DNA of 29,680 nt from CAYSUS01 sp964434165 (GTDB taxonomy: Bacteria > Planctomycetota > Planctomycetia > Pirellulales > Thermoguttaceae). The stretch is from positions 1 to 29,680 of the forward strand of contig CAYSUS010000092.1 in assembly GCA_964434165.1 (NCBI GenBank). The letters run 5' to 3'. This document shows, piece after piece, positions 11,380-19,772 of this stretch. The notes beneath the pieces were generated by a model. It saw nothing but the letters and a program-made list of their open reading frames with translations, did no database searches and was not told where the DNA came from. The translations under genes and the position numbers were made by a program. The stretch's first letter is position 1. Every line of letters starts with the position of its first letter.

Positions 11380-14300
11380 CTACCTCGTTCCGCCGAGGCA
11401 AACCACGCGACCGTCCATCGTCGCCAGGAACAGCCGGCCTCCGGCGGCGGCCATGCCGTCGAAGACGGGCGGGCTTTGCAACTCGCACTCGGCCTGCTGC
11501 GAGCCGTCGGCCGCGGCCAGGACGATCAGCCCGCCCCCCGCCTTTCCGGCGAGAGCCGCGTGGGGATCGTCGGCCGAAAGCGGGTCCGGCATGCCGGCCA
11601 GGTACAGGCAGTCCTTCGCCTTGAGCATGGCCCGGGCGAGCACCGGCAGCTTCTGCGCCCAGCGATTCCTGGAAAGCGGCTTGGCGCCCGCGCGTGGCAT
11701 CTGGGTGGCGAACGCCCGGTAGTGCGTCAGGCGCCGGTCCTTGTCGCGGGGGGGCCGGAAGTGGAACACGGTGGCCCCGTCGATGCCGATGTGCGCCCCG
11801 TGGTGGATGTACTGACTGCGGCCGAAGCCGTAAACCATGTCGCCGTCCACCACGAGGAGCCGGCCCGCCGGCACGCGGCTGCCCGCCTGGGGCCATCCGC
11901 CGTAGTTCGTGGCCATCGTGGTCCCCACCAGCCAATAGGTGCGATGCCACCACTGGCCGTCGAGGAACCCGGCCGGGGCGAACAGGTGCGGCTCGTTCGG
12001 CTCCTGGAGCTTGCCGGCCAGGTCGAACCGCGTGTGGCGCATGAACACCGAGTCCCCCTGGCTGGAGAGGACATCGGGCATGGCGCCCGGCATGTTGGTC
12101 CCCCGCACCACGCCCTTGGGCTGATGCCCGGTCTTCGGGTCGCGGTGGTCGATCGTGGTCTCCGACAGCAGGCGGCCCGTGGCGGCGTCGATGCGGCACA
12201 GACGCACGCCCCCTTCGAGATACGAGTTTCGCCCCGCCGCGCAATAGACCACGCCGTCGCGCACCAGGACGCTTCCGTGCACGGGCCAGCACGATTCCAG
12301 CCGGCCGCGCGCGACGATCCGCTGCTCGGCCGGAGCCGCGCGGAACCGCCATGCGAGGGCCCCGTCCGCGGCGCGCAGGCAGTAGACCCAGCCGTCGCGG
12401 CAGCCGAACACGCAGCGGCCCTCGGCGATCGTGGGCGGCGTATCGACGCGGCCTCCGGCGGTGAAGCTCCAAAGCGCCGCACCGCTCTTCGCATCCAGGG
12501 CGTGGACCGTGTGGGCGTCGATCTGCGCCACGAAGACCATGCCGCCGGCCGCCACGACCGGGCTCAGCTTCCCGCCCAGCTCGCACTGCCAGGCCGGCTC
12601 GAGAGCGCCGGTCACGGGCGCCGAGGTGCTCGCGCTCCGCGCGGCGTCGTGGCGATAGGTGGGCCAGTCGGAAGCGGGGCCAGGGACTGGGGATTGGGGG
12701 TCGGGGGTTTTCGACGGGGAATCGCAGGCCGGTCCTCCGACCCGTCGTGACGCCGGATCGACCTTCTCGGGAACGATCGCCGATGCACGCTTCGGTGCAA
12801 AGCAATGGAACCCGGTGAGCTTCGAGCGGATGAAGCAAGCGCACGGGTGCGGCGGCACGAACAGCAGGCCGTCGGCGAAGAGGACCCCGAACTGGCAGGT
12901 GCCGCGGGTCCAGTGGTTGGCGATGCCGCGGCCGGTGGCCACGTCGATGAACTCCACGCCCGAGCGCCCGAGGATGAGAAATCGCTCCGTGGCCCGGTTG
13001 CGGTGGCAGCGCCCGTGGCCCATGCCGGGCTGGAAGAACTCCTGGTCGGCCGGGCGGGTCCGCTTCACCTCGCCGGTCTTGGGGTCGCGGCCCTCGGTGA
13101 TGCCGGGCTCATTGGCCTGGACCAGCTTGCCGGTCCAGACAAGCCCATCGGCCACGAGAACGTCGATCGGCGCGTTGTAGTTCTCCTTGGCAGGACAGCT
13201 CCACAGGCGCTTGCCGTCTTCGGCCGAGAAGGCGATCAGCTCGCCCACCGGCGCCTGGCCGCCCGCGCTGGACACGCTCCAAACGACTTCGCGGCCCTCG
13301 GGGGCGTCCTTCGGCTTCGGCGCGACGGCCCGGTCGGCGGAGAGGACCACGCCGTCATAGACCACCAGCGTGGGCGCGGTCCAGCTCAGGCGGCTCTTGG
13401 CGACCGGGCGCGGCGCCCGCCAGATCTCCCTGCCCGAGGCGGCGTCGAGGCACACGATCTCGTCGGGGTTCTGGAAGAACAGCCGGCCGCCGGCCACTGC
13501 CAGGGTGACCGGCATCAGCGCCTCGGTGTCGGCGTCGTTCTTGGTCCAGATCACCTTGCCGCTTTCGGCCTCCAGCACCACGAGCCGCTTCTTGGGGGGC
13601 GTCTCGGGGTAGGCGGGCCTTTGGGGGAAGACGGGGGCCAGCCCGGGCCGCGGCCCGGGCTGGCGGCTGCGCAGGGCGTCGTGATCCGTGCCCGGCTCGC
13701 CGGCCACGAGGTACAGGTTTCCGTCGTCATGGAGGATCTCGCGCGTGCCCCCGGTCCCTTCGTACGTGTCCAGCAGGTTGCCCTCGGCATCGAGCACGCT
13801 GACCGGGGCCTCGATTCCCAGGGTGACATACACTCGATCGCCCACCGCCACCAGGCGCCGCCCGAGGTCGGGCGGCCCGCTGCGAAAGCCGCGGAGGTGC
13901 CATTGCCACTCGTCGATGGGCCGCTTCCACAGGACCACGCCGCTGGCCGCGTCGCGCGCCACCAGCTTCCACTGCGGCCGGAGGATCACCGCGGCGATGG
14001 GGGCCTCATCGACGATGTAGTAGAGCCGTCCGTTGCTCGAGACGGCCGCGCTCAGGCTCGCCAGGTGGTCGTGGCTGCGCTGCCACCGCGGATCGCCGAT
14101 CCATTGCACCTGGTGCGGAGGACCTACCACCATGTCCGCGGAGACCGCGTTGTTCGTGGCGTCGTAGAGCATGTGGGTCCACTCGTCGGTCTCGGGCGAG
14201 CGCGGCTTGAGGTCCTTCTTCCAGCCCTCGCCCTGGCGGACGCACACGGCGCCGCCGGGGGCGAGCACGCGCATCACCTCGTCCATCATTACCTTGCCGG

Positions 14301-14670
14301 GCTTCTCGATCACCACGAGCTTCGCCAGGCCGTCCACGTAGGGCAGGCGGGCCCCGTCGAACCGCTCGACCGACACCTTGCCGCACAGACCCCGCTTGCG
14401 CGCGAGCGCCCGGGCCTTTTCGACGTTCGCCGCGTCGGCATCGAGGGCGTGGACCAGAAAGCCCTCGCCCGCGCCGAGGGCCGCACTGAGCGATCCGCCG
14501 CCGCACCCGAGATGGACGACCAGCCCGCCGGCGACGCCCGTGTCCCTGAGCACCTCGGCGGGCAGTTCGGCCGGATCCCCCGCCGCCTCCTCCGCGGTGG
14601 CGGGAGAGACCGCCAGGGTCACGGCGGCGGCAATTAGGGCTCGACAGCACAACGTGCGACGATCAAGCAT
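11380..14670 (-). CDS. Exported fusion: SAM-methyltransferase-like domain + PQQ-type beta-propellers
   Basis: 1096 residues. A signal peptide (MLDRRTLCCRALIAAAVTLAVSPATA) is followed by a Rossmann methyltransferase-like domain (about 40-150) with motif I VVHLGCGGGSLSAALG, the acidic strand-2 end ALDADAANVEKA and APGGAVCVRQGEGW. Two propeller regions then run to the end, with blades such as LVARDAASGVVLWKRP, VLEAESGKVIWTKN, CLDAASGREIWR, ALDAKSGAALWSF and RIDAATGRLLSE. They are separated by a low-complexity linker (TPDPQSPVPGPAS) encoded by degenerate G-rich heptamers. ATG 14670 is chosen because GGAGGG lies seven bases upstream and the signal peptide begins there. Methyltransferase-propeller fusions occur in planctomycetes and relatives. 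Since SAM is cytoplasmic, the exported domain may bind another ligand or be inactive. It heads the three-gene leftward operon. Confidence 0.85.
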   Translation of the reverse strand: MLDRRTLCCRALIAAAVTLAVSPATAEEAAGDPAELPAEVLRDTGVAGGLVVHLGCGGGSLSAALGAGEGFLVHALDADAANVEKARALARKRGLCGKVSVERFDGARLPYVDGLAKLVVIEKPGKVMMDEVMRVLAPGGAVCVRQGEGWKKDLKPRSPETDEWTHMLYDATNNAVSADMVVGPPHQVQWIGDPRWQRSHDHLASLSAAVSSNGRLYYIVDEAPIAAVILRPQWKLVARDAASGVVLWKRPIDEWQWHLRGFRSGPPDLGRRLVAVGDRVYVTLGIEAPVSVLDAEGNLLDTYEGTGGTREILHDDGNLYLVAGEPGTDHDALRSRQPGPRPGLAPVFPQRPAYPETPPKKRLVVLEAESGKVIWTKNDADTEALMPVTLAVAGGRLFFQNPDEIVCLDAASGREIWRAPRPVAKSRLSWTAPTLVVYDGVVLSADRAVAPKPKDAPEGREVVWSVSSAGGQAPVGELIAFSAEDGKRLWSCPAKENYNAPIDVLVADGLVWTGKLVQANEPGITEGRDPKTGEVKRTRPADQEFFQPGMGHGRCHRNRATERFLILGRSGVEFIDVATGRGIANHWTRGTCQFGVLFADGLLFVPPHPCACFIRSKLTGFHCFAPKRASAIVPEKVDPASRRVGGPACDSPSKTPDPQSPVPGPASDWPTYRHDAARSASTSAPVTGALEPAWQCELGGKLSPVVAAGGMVFVAQIDAHTVHALDAKSGAALWSFTAGGRVDTPPTIAEGRCVFGCRDGWVYCLRAADGALAWRFRAAPAEQRIVARGRLESCWPVHGSVLVRDGVVYCAAGRNSYLEGGVRLCRIDAATGRLLSETTIDHRDPKTGHQPKGVVRGTNMPGAMPDVLSSQGDSVFMRHTRFDLAGKLQEPNEPHLFAPAGFLDGQWWHRTYWLVGTTMATNYGGWPQAGSRVPAGRLLVVDGDMVYGFGRSQYIHHGAHIGIDGATVFHFRPPRDKDRRLTHYRAFATQMPRAGAKPLSRNRWAQKLPVLARAMLKAKDCLYLAGMPDPLSADDPHAALAGKAGGGLIVLAAADGSQQAECELQSPPVFDGMAAAGGRLFLATMDGRVVCLGGTR
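12676..12710. repeat. Five degenerate G-rich heptamers inside the methyltransferase/propeller gene
   Basis: On the + strand, five consecutive 7-mers begin with GGG in strict register: GGGGCCA, GGGACTG, GGGATTG, GGGGTCG and GGGGTTT. In the - strand gene they encode the Pro-rich linker between two propeller regions. The pattern resembles the heptameric short tandem repeats (CCCAATC type) found in other bacteria. Confidence 0.65.
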
Positions 14671-14722
14671 CGCGTTTCCCTCCATTGGCTGAGGTGAGGG
14701 GCGCAGGTCCGGAATGCAGGCC

Positions 14723-14750
14723 ATGTTAACACGGCGCAACCGCGTGTCCA
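14723..14750 (-). promoter_or_regulatory. Candidate promoter of the leftward three-gene operon
   Basis: Read on the - strand: TGGACA (14745-14750), a 16-base spacer and TAACAT (14723-14728), about 50 bases before the ATG at 14670. The -35 matches five of six consensus bases, the -10 four of six. Confidence 0.4.
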
Positions 14751-14780
14751 GCGCGGCGCGGATCTCCTGCGGTCCGCGTG

Positions 14781-14809
14781 TTGCCGCGGAGGGGGAGGTG
14801 GGTTAGACT
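14781..14809 (+). promoter_or_regulatory. Candidate promoter of the small membrane protein / FAD oxidoreductase
   Basis: TTGCCG (14781-14786), a 17-base spacer and TAGACT (14804-14809). The -10 is identical to that of argH. It lies about 60 bases upstream of the ATG at 14871 and is divergent from the leftward operon promoter. Confidence 0.5.
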
Positions 14810-14870
14810 GCTCGAAAGACGTGGAGCAACCGCCTCGCGCCGACAGGGAGCGTTTCCCGGGGGACGACGC

Positions 14871-15047
14871 ATGATACGGAAACTCGCCGGGGCCTGGCTG
14901 GCCCTGTTCGGCTTCCTGTTTCTGGGTTTCATCGGCCACGCCGTGTTCCTCGCCGAGGAGCCGAGCAGTTGGGCCGAGGCGCCGTTCTGGCCCGCCGTGT
15001 TCGGGGCGGTGTGCCTGTTTCTTGGCCTGAAGTGGCTGTCCACGTAG
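14871..15047 (+). CDS. Small two-helix membrane protein, 58 aa
   Basis: The sequence is short but has clear features of a real membrane protein: MIRKLAGAW, a hydrophobic helix (about 8-26, LALFGFLFLGFIGHAVFLA), an acidic loop EEPSSWAEAP, and a second helix (about 38-55, WPAVFGAVCLFLGLKWL). A candidate promoter lies about 60 bases upstream and CGGGGGACG precedes the ATG. An in-frame ATG at 14778 would lie inside the promoter and add an Arg-rich tail, so I reject it. I recognise no family. It sits 100 bases before the FAD oxidoreductase and may be co-transcribed with it. Confidence 0.6.
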   Translation: MIRKLAGAWLALFGFLFLGFIGHAVFLAEEPSSWAEAPFWPAVFGAVCLFLGLKWLST

Positions 15048-15146
15048 AACAGGACGACCCTCGTCCCCGCGCTCGGCGCGGGTAGGAGGCCCGCGTTGAT
15101 AGGTGCCGGCCCGAGATCGAACCAAGTTGCCAGGAGCCCGCGACCC

Positions 15147-16592
15147 ATGCCCTCACGTATCGCCCGACGCACGTTCCTTTCGACCGGGGCCGCCGCGGCC
15201 GTGGGACTGGGGGCCGCGCCCTCCGTGCTCGCCGATCCGCCGCCGGCCGCGCCCGGCACCTTCCAGGAGCCCGCCCGCGACGTGCCGATCGTCGAGGAGG
15301 CCGACGTGCTCGTCTGCGGCGCCGGCCCGGCCGGCGTGGCCGCGGCCCTGGCCGCGGCGCGGACCGGTGCGAAGACCCGGCTCGTGGAGGTCAACGGCTG
15401 CCTGGGCGGCGTGTGGACGGCGGGCCTGCTCAGCTGGATTCTCGACTCGGGCAACAAGTCGGGCATCATGCGCCAGATGGTCGGCGAGCTGAAACGGCGC
15501 AAGGCCTCGGCCGTGTACGGCGGCTCGGTCGGCTACGACTGCGAGCGGATGAAGCTGATGCTCGAGGACCTGTGCGCGGAGGCCGGCGTCCGGGTGCAGC
15601 TTCACACGCGGGTGGTGGCCGCGGCCAAGGACGGGTCGGGTCGGCTCGCCCTGGCCGTGACCGAATCGAAGTCGGGACGCCAGGCCTGGGCCGCCAAGGC
15701 GTTCGTCGATGCCTCCGGCGACGGCGACCTGGCCGCCCAGGCGGGCTGCGGCTTCGACTACGGGCGCCCGGGGAGCGGTCAGCTTCAGCCGTGCAGCATG
15801 ATCGCGCTGCTGGTCGGCCTGGACCCCGACGAGGTGGCGCCCTTCGTCCGCGGCCTGGCCGAGCCCCGGGGCGAGAGGAATCCGAAAGGACGGCTGCTGG
15901 CCGAGATGGAGCGGGCCGGGGTGAAGCCCTCCTACTCCCAGCCCACCCTGTTCTACATCCGCGACGGCCTGTTCTGCATGATGGCCAACCACGAGTACGG
16001 CGTGTCGGCGACCGACGCCGCCCAGATCAGCCAGGCCACGGTCCGCGGCCGGGCCGAGGTCCACAAGCTGGTCGATGCCCTCCGCGCGCTGGGCGGACCG
16101 TGGAAGGACGTGCTCGTCTGCCAGACGGCCGAGCACATCGGGGTGCGCGAAGGACGACGCATCCACGGCCTCTACGAGGTCACCGCGCAAGACCTGGCCG
16201 AGGGGCGAAAGCACGAAGACGCGGTCTGCCAGGTCCGCTTCCCCGTGGACATCCACTCCACCGACCCCGAGCACAGCAAGGGGATCGAGAGGGGGGGCAT
16301 CCGGGCCAGACCGTACGACATCCCCTACCGCGCTCTGGTGGCCAAGGATGTGGAGGGGCTGCTGGTGGCGGGCCGCTGCATCAGCGGCGACTTCGTCGCC
16401 CATTCCAGCTACCGGGTGACCGGCGACTCGGTTCCCCTGGGCGAGGCGGCCGGCGCGGCCGCCGCCCTGGCCGCGCGCAGCGGGCGCCTGCCCAAGGACG
16501 TGCCGTGGCCCGAAATCCGCAAGGCCCTCGACGAGCTGGCCAGCCCCGAAGAGCCGGAGGCCGAGGAACCGGCCGCGGCTGAGGCGGGCTGA
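15147..16592 (+). CDS. Tat-exported FAD-dependent oxidoreductase (FAD_oxidored type)
   Basis: 481 residues. The N-terminus has a twin-arginine signal (RIARRTFLSTGAAAAVGLGAAPSVLA), indicating folded export with cofactor. The dinucleotide-binding fold follows directly: VLVCGAGPAGVAAALAAAR (Gly-rich motif at 58-63) with Glu81 for FAD ribose, then GGVWTAGLLSWILD. The second FAD segment is near the C-terminus (GLLVAGRCISGDFVAHSSYR and GEAAGAAAALAA). This matches the FAD-dependent oxidoreductase family common beside glycoside hydrolases and sulfatases in planctomycetes; its electron acceptor and substrate are unknown. ATG 15147 is preferred over 15096 because AGGAG lies about ten bases upstream and the twin-Arg motif then falls at residues 7-8. 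The C-terminal tail is Glu/Ala-rich (EEPEAEEPAAAEAG). Confidence 0.88.
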   Translation: MPSRIARRTFLSTGAAAAVGLGAAPSVLADPPPAAPGTFQEPARDVPIVEEADVLVCGAGPAGVAAALAAARTGAKTRLVEVNGCLGGVWTAGLLSWILDSGNKSGIMRQMVGELKRRKASAVYGGSVGYDCERMKLMLEDLCAEAGVRVQLHTRVVAAAKDGSGRLALAVTESKSGRQAWAAKAFVDASGDGDLAAQAGCGFDYGRPGSGQLQPCSMIALLVGLDPDEVAPFVRGLAEPRGERNPKGRLLAEMERAGVKPSYSQPTLFYIRDGLFCMMANHEYGVSATDAAQISQATVRGRAEVHKLVDALRALGGPWKDVLVCQTAEHIGVREGRRIHGLYEVTAQDLAEGRKHEDAVCQVRFPVDIHSTDPEHSKGIERGGIRARPYDIPYRALVAKDVEGLLVAGRCISGDFVAHSSYRVTGDSVPLGEAAGAAAALAARSGRLPKDVPWPEIRKALDELASPEEPEAEEPAAAEAG

Positions 16593-16654
16593 ACGGCCGC
16601 GCGCGAGCCCGGCGGAGCGCCAGCGCGGCAGCAGGCTGCGCCGCGCCGCGCGGG

Positions 16655-16683
16655 TTGCTGACACGCGGCCCCGAGGATAGGCT
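16655..16683 (+). promoter_or_regulatory. Candidate promoter of the GH97 gene
   Basis: TTGCTG (16655-16660), a 17-base spacer and TAGGCT (16678-16683), ending 47 bases before the ATG at 16731. Same architecture as the argH and 14781 promoters. Confidence 0.5.
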
Positions 16684-16730
16684 CGAAGGAATGGCCCTCG
16701 GCCTTCACGCCTTCCCCACGGAGCCCACCC

Positions 16731-18605
16731 ATGTCCGCCCCCCGTCGCGTCGTGTCGATGCTCGCCTTCCTCGCTGCGATCTGCATCGCCGCCCCGGCCG
16801 CGGCGGCCGAGGTGAAGTCGCCCGACGGCAAGGTCGTCGTCTCGCTTGGCACCGACGACGAAGGCCGGCCATGGTGGAGCGTCGGCTACCAGGGCAAGCC
16901 CGTGCTGGCCAAGTCGAGACTTGGGCTCGCGCTCAAGGACGGACCCGCGCTCGACCGCGGCCTGCGGATCGCGAAGGCGACGCCCTCCACGCAGGACGAG
17001 ACGTGGCAGCCGGTCTACGGCGAGCGGGAACAGGTCCGTGACCACTACAATCAGCTTCTCATGGAACTCGAGTCACAGGACGCGCCGCCGCGCAAGCTGA
17101 ACATCACGCTCCGGGCGTACAACGAGGGCGCGGCCCTGTGCTACACGATTCCCAAGCAGCAGGGCCTCGGCGAGTTCACGATCGCCTCCGAGGAGACGCA
17201 CTTCTGCTTCACGGCCGATCACACCTGCTGGCCCGTCTACTCTGCCCAGGGCAAGTACGCCAAGGCCAAACTCTCCGGAGTGAAGCCCAACTGCGAGCGC
17301 CCACTGGTGGTCGAAATTGACGCGGGGCCGGTCGCGGCAGTTGCCGAGGCCAGGCTGGTCGATTACGCCCGGATGCGCCTCAAGCCGGCGAAGGGCTCTC
17401 CGTTTGCACTGCAAAGCATGCTTGCCGGCGAGGTCGTGGCCGAAGCGCCGTACACCACGCCGTGGCGCGTGGTCATGTTGGGCGACACGCCGGGCAAGCT
17501 TCTGGAGCGCAACTACCTGATCCTCAACCTCAACGACCCCTGCGCGATCGAGGACACCTCGTGGATCAAGCCCGGCAAGGTGATCCGCGAGGTCACGCTC
17601 ACCACCGAGGGCGGCAAGGCGTGCATCGACTTCGCCGCGAAGATGGGCCTGCAGTACGTCGAGTACGACGCCGGCTGGTACGGCCACGAGTACGACGAGG
17701 CCTCGGACGCGACCACGATCAGCGTCGATCCCAAGCGGAGCCCGCTGAAGAACGCCCTCGACCTGCACGAGGTGATCCGCTACGGCGAGCAACGGGGTAT
17801 TGGCATCATCGTCTACGTCAACCGCCGGGCCCTGGAGCGGCAGCTCGATGAGATCCTGCCGCTATATCAGAAGTGGGGCATCAAGGGGGTGAAGTACGGC
17901 TTCGTCCAGGTCGGCTCGCAGCGGTGGACCGCGTGGCTCCACGAGGCCGTGCGCAAGGCCGCGGCCCACAAGCTGATGGTCGATGTGCATGATGAGTACC
18001 GCCCCACCGGCTACGAGCGGACCTATCCCAACTTCATGACCGCCGAGGGCGTCCACGGCAACGAGTGCATGCCCACGCCCGAGCTGAACCTGGCGTTGCC
18101 GTTCACGCGCCTGTTGTGCGGACCGGCCGATTGCACGGTCTGCTGGTACTGCGACCGCATCAAGACCAGTCGGGCGCACCAGCTGGCCGTCGCGGCGGCG
18201 TTCTACAGCCCCTGGCAGTTCCTCTTCTGGTACGATCGCCCCGCGCAGTACCAGAACGAGCCCGAACTGGAGTTCTTCAAGCACCTGCCCGCCGCGTGGG
18301 ACGAGAGTCGCGTGGTGCACGGCCAGATCGGAGAGTACATCACCATCGCGCGGCGCAAGGGGCGCAACTGGTTCGTGGCCAGCCTCAACGCGGTCGAGCG
18401 GCGCACGCTCAAGGTCCCGCTCGGCTTCCTCGAACCAGGCACGCGATACACGGCCCAGATCTACTCCGACGCGGCCCCCGACGGATCCTCGCCGAAGAAG
18501 GTGAAGATCGAGACGAAGGCCGTCGACTGCACGACCGTGCTTGAGGCCGACATGCCGGCCGGTGGCGGGCAGGCCGTGCGCATCGTGCCGATCCACGAGG
18601 AGTGA
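16731..18605 (+). CDS. Glycoside hydrolase family 97 (alpha-glucosidase/galactosidase type)
   Basis: 624 residues. A signal peptide (SMLAFLAAICIAAPAAAAE) precedes the N-terminal super-sandwich domain with GH97 landmarks (KVVVSLGTDDEGRPWWSV, EESQ-like ELESQDAPPRKL, TPWRVVMLGD). The (beta/alpha)8 barrel includes EYDAGWYGHEYD, GIKGVKYGFVQVGSQ, VDVHDEYRPTGYERTYPN and MTAEGVHGNE, and the C-terminal domain follows. GH97 enzymes are calcium-dependent exo-alpha-glycosidases of the periplasm, as in SusB. The position after GVK that carries the nucleophile Asp in retaining members is Gly390 here, while Glu439, Glu510 and Glu535 sit where SusB-type inverting members have catalytic or calcium Glu residues. 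I therefore infer an inverting, SusB-like enzyme. CGGAG lies about nine bases before the ATG. It follows the FAD oxidoreductase but has its own candidate promoter. Confidence 0.92.
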   Translation: MSAPRRVVSMLAFLAAICIAAPAAAAEVKSPDGKVVVSLGTDDEGRPWWSVGYQGKPVLAKSRLGLALKDGPALDRGLRIAKATPSTQDETWQPVYGEREQVRDHYNQLLMELESQDAPPRKLNITLRAYNEGAALCYTIPKQQGLGEFTIASEETHFCFTADHTCWPVYSAQGKYAKAKLSGVKPNCERPLVVEIDAGPVAAVAEARLVDYARMRLKPAKGSPFALQSMLAGEVVAEAPYTTPWRVVMLGDTPGKLLERNYLILNLNDPCAIEDTSWIKPGKVIREVTLTTEGGKACIDFAAKMGLQYVEYDAGWYGHEYDEASDATTISVDPKRSPLKNALDLHEVIRYGEQRGIGIIVYVNRRALERQLDEILPLYQKWGIKGVKYGFVQVGSQRWTAWLHEAVRKAAAHKLMVDVHDEYRPTGYERTYPNFMTAEGVHGNECMPTPELNLALPFTRLLCGPADCTVCWYCDRIKTSRAHQLAVAAAFYSPWQFLFWYDRPAQYQNEPELEFFKHLPAAWDESRVVHGQIGEYITIARRKGRNWFVASLNAVERRTLKVPLGFLEPGTRYTAQIYSDAAPDGSSPKKVKIETKAVDCTTVLEADMPAGGGQAVRIVPIHEE

Positions 18606-18914
18606 GACGCCACACGTCGCTCGGGGAGGGTCCGAAGACCCAGTCTTCTCCCCGGCGGCCACGGCGCGCACCCTTGGTCAACAAGGCGGCACGCCCTCCG
18701 GACCCGCCCCCCGGCAAGGACCCTCGCGAGCCCACGCGCGGACTGCGCCGGTGGCGGCGACCTGGCAGGGAACAAGGGCCCGTCCGTGGGCGACTTCGTC
18801 AAGGCTGTACTTCGCATCCTGCATCTAGTTGCCCGACGTTCGGAACGAACGCGGATGCATCAGTCGTCCCTCGCGGAGAGAACGCCGACGAGGCGCAGCG
18901 GGCGTCTCTCTCCG

Positions 18915-18935
18915 GCTGCGCGCGAAGCGCGCAGC
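18915..18935. repeat. Perfect hairpin, 9-bp stem with GAA loop
   Basis: GCTGCGCGC (18915-18923), loop GAA, GCGCGCAGC (18927-18935). No following T-run. Confidence 0.6.
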
Positions 18936-19187
18936 AAGTCCGTCTCCCTGCGCCAGCGGGTGACGGCGGGGCGGCCCCGTGAGCCCGGGGCGGGCGCGCG
19001 ACGGGGAGCCTTCGTGGCTCAATCCTCACGCCAGCCATCTATAGGACGAGTCTGCCTACGATCTCCTGCGGTGTTTCACCACCACGGTGGAACCTAGCCG
19101 ATGTGTCGGGGGTTGTCTACGGTCGTTTTTGGACATCCGGCCGATTTGGCCACCAGGTCGCCTGGCCGAAGGCCAATTCCACCGCAG

Positions 19188-19206
19188 CCTGGGGCACCGC
19201 CCCAGG
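19188..19206. repeat. Perfect hairpin, 8-bp stem with ACC loop
   Basis: CCTGGGGC (19188-19195), loop ACC, GCCCCAGG (19199-19206). A smaller stem TGGCC-GAA-GGCCA (19163-19175) lies 12 bases upstream, and CCAGG-TCG-CCTGG partly overlaps it, giving alternative foldings. Confidence 0.6.
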
Positions 19207-19285
19207 ACTGCTTGGCCCATTTCTTCCGCTTGAACCCCCGCGGCGGCGCGGCAGAATGCGGCTATATAGGACCTTGGGAACGTTT

Positions 19286-19311
19286 CCGCCCGGCCGAAGC
19301 GGGCCGGGCGG
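19286..19311. repeat. Perfect hairpin, 10-bp GC stem
   Basis: CCGCCCGGCC (19286-19295), six-base loop GAAGCG, GGCCGGGCGG (19302-19311). The longest perfect stem in the gene-poor interval. Confidence 0.65.
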
Positions 19312-19437
19312 CAGCGGTCGGCCCCAGAGGAGCCCCCGCGTTACGTGGTCATGAAGCATGAGCCATAAGCCCCGCAAGTGCGATCGGCAAAACCCCTTGC
19401 AAGGCAACGCTTTGTTGCGGTCTCGCCGCATGAATCC

Positions 19438-19456
19438 CCTACACGGGGGGTGTAGG
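19438..19456. repeat. Hairpin, 7-bp stem with poly-G loop
   Basis: CCTACAC (19438-19444), loop GGGGG, GTGTAGG (19450-19456). Preceded by the palindrome CCTTGCAAGG at 19395-19404. Confidence 0.5.
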
Positions 19457-19552
19457 CTGGAAAAACTCGCTTCGGTTGACCAACACACGGCCCTCCAGCC
19501 CGGCCGCGCCGGCGGCACCGGCGGCGCAAAGGGTTTCGCCATAAGGAGAACA

Positions 19553-19607
19553 GGGGCCCGCGGCCCCGCCGGCTCGGCCCGAGAGACGCGCGCCCCCATG
19601 CGCGCGT
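19553..19607. repeat. Two adjacent perfect hairpins
   Basis: GGGGCC-CGC-GGCCCC at 19553-19567, and ACGCGCGC (19586-19593) with GCGCGCGT (19600-19607) around the loop CCCCAT. They lie 18 bases apart. Confidence 0.55.
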
Positions 19608-19744
19608 GGATCCGCTATCCAGAGGGGTTAGCGGCACCGCGCTCGCGGCCCTGGTCCCCACGCTCCGGCGTAGGAGCCTGCGCCGATGGGGGGACGCGGG
19701 GCAAGGGTCCCTTGGTCCGCCAAGAACTCCTCGCGCGCGACGAA

Positions 19745-19772
19745 GATACCAATGTGATATCATGGTGGTATC
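19745..19772. promoter_or_regulatory. Nested palindrome, probable operator of the SPFH gene
   Basis: The outer arms GATACCA (19745-19751) and TGGTATC (19766-19772) are perfect inverted repeats; between them lies the 8-base palindrome TGATATCA (19755-19762). It ends 30 bases before the SPFH start codon, where a promoter-overlapping operator would be expected. This AT-rich island contrasts with the GC-rich surroundings. The ribbon-helix-helix protein encoded just downstream is the natural candidate ligand (inference). Confidence 0.55.

Noticed and set aside
12805..14637. 610-codon + strand open frame opposite the methyltransferase/propeller gene
   Set aside because: Antisense shadow with no protein features; the - strand frame encodes clear propeller blades.
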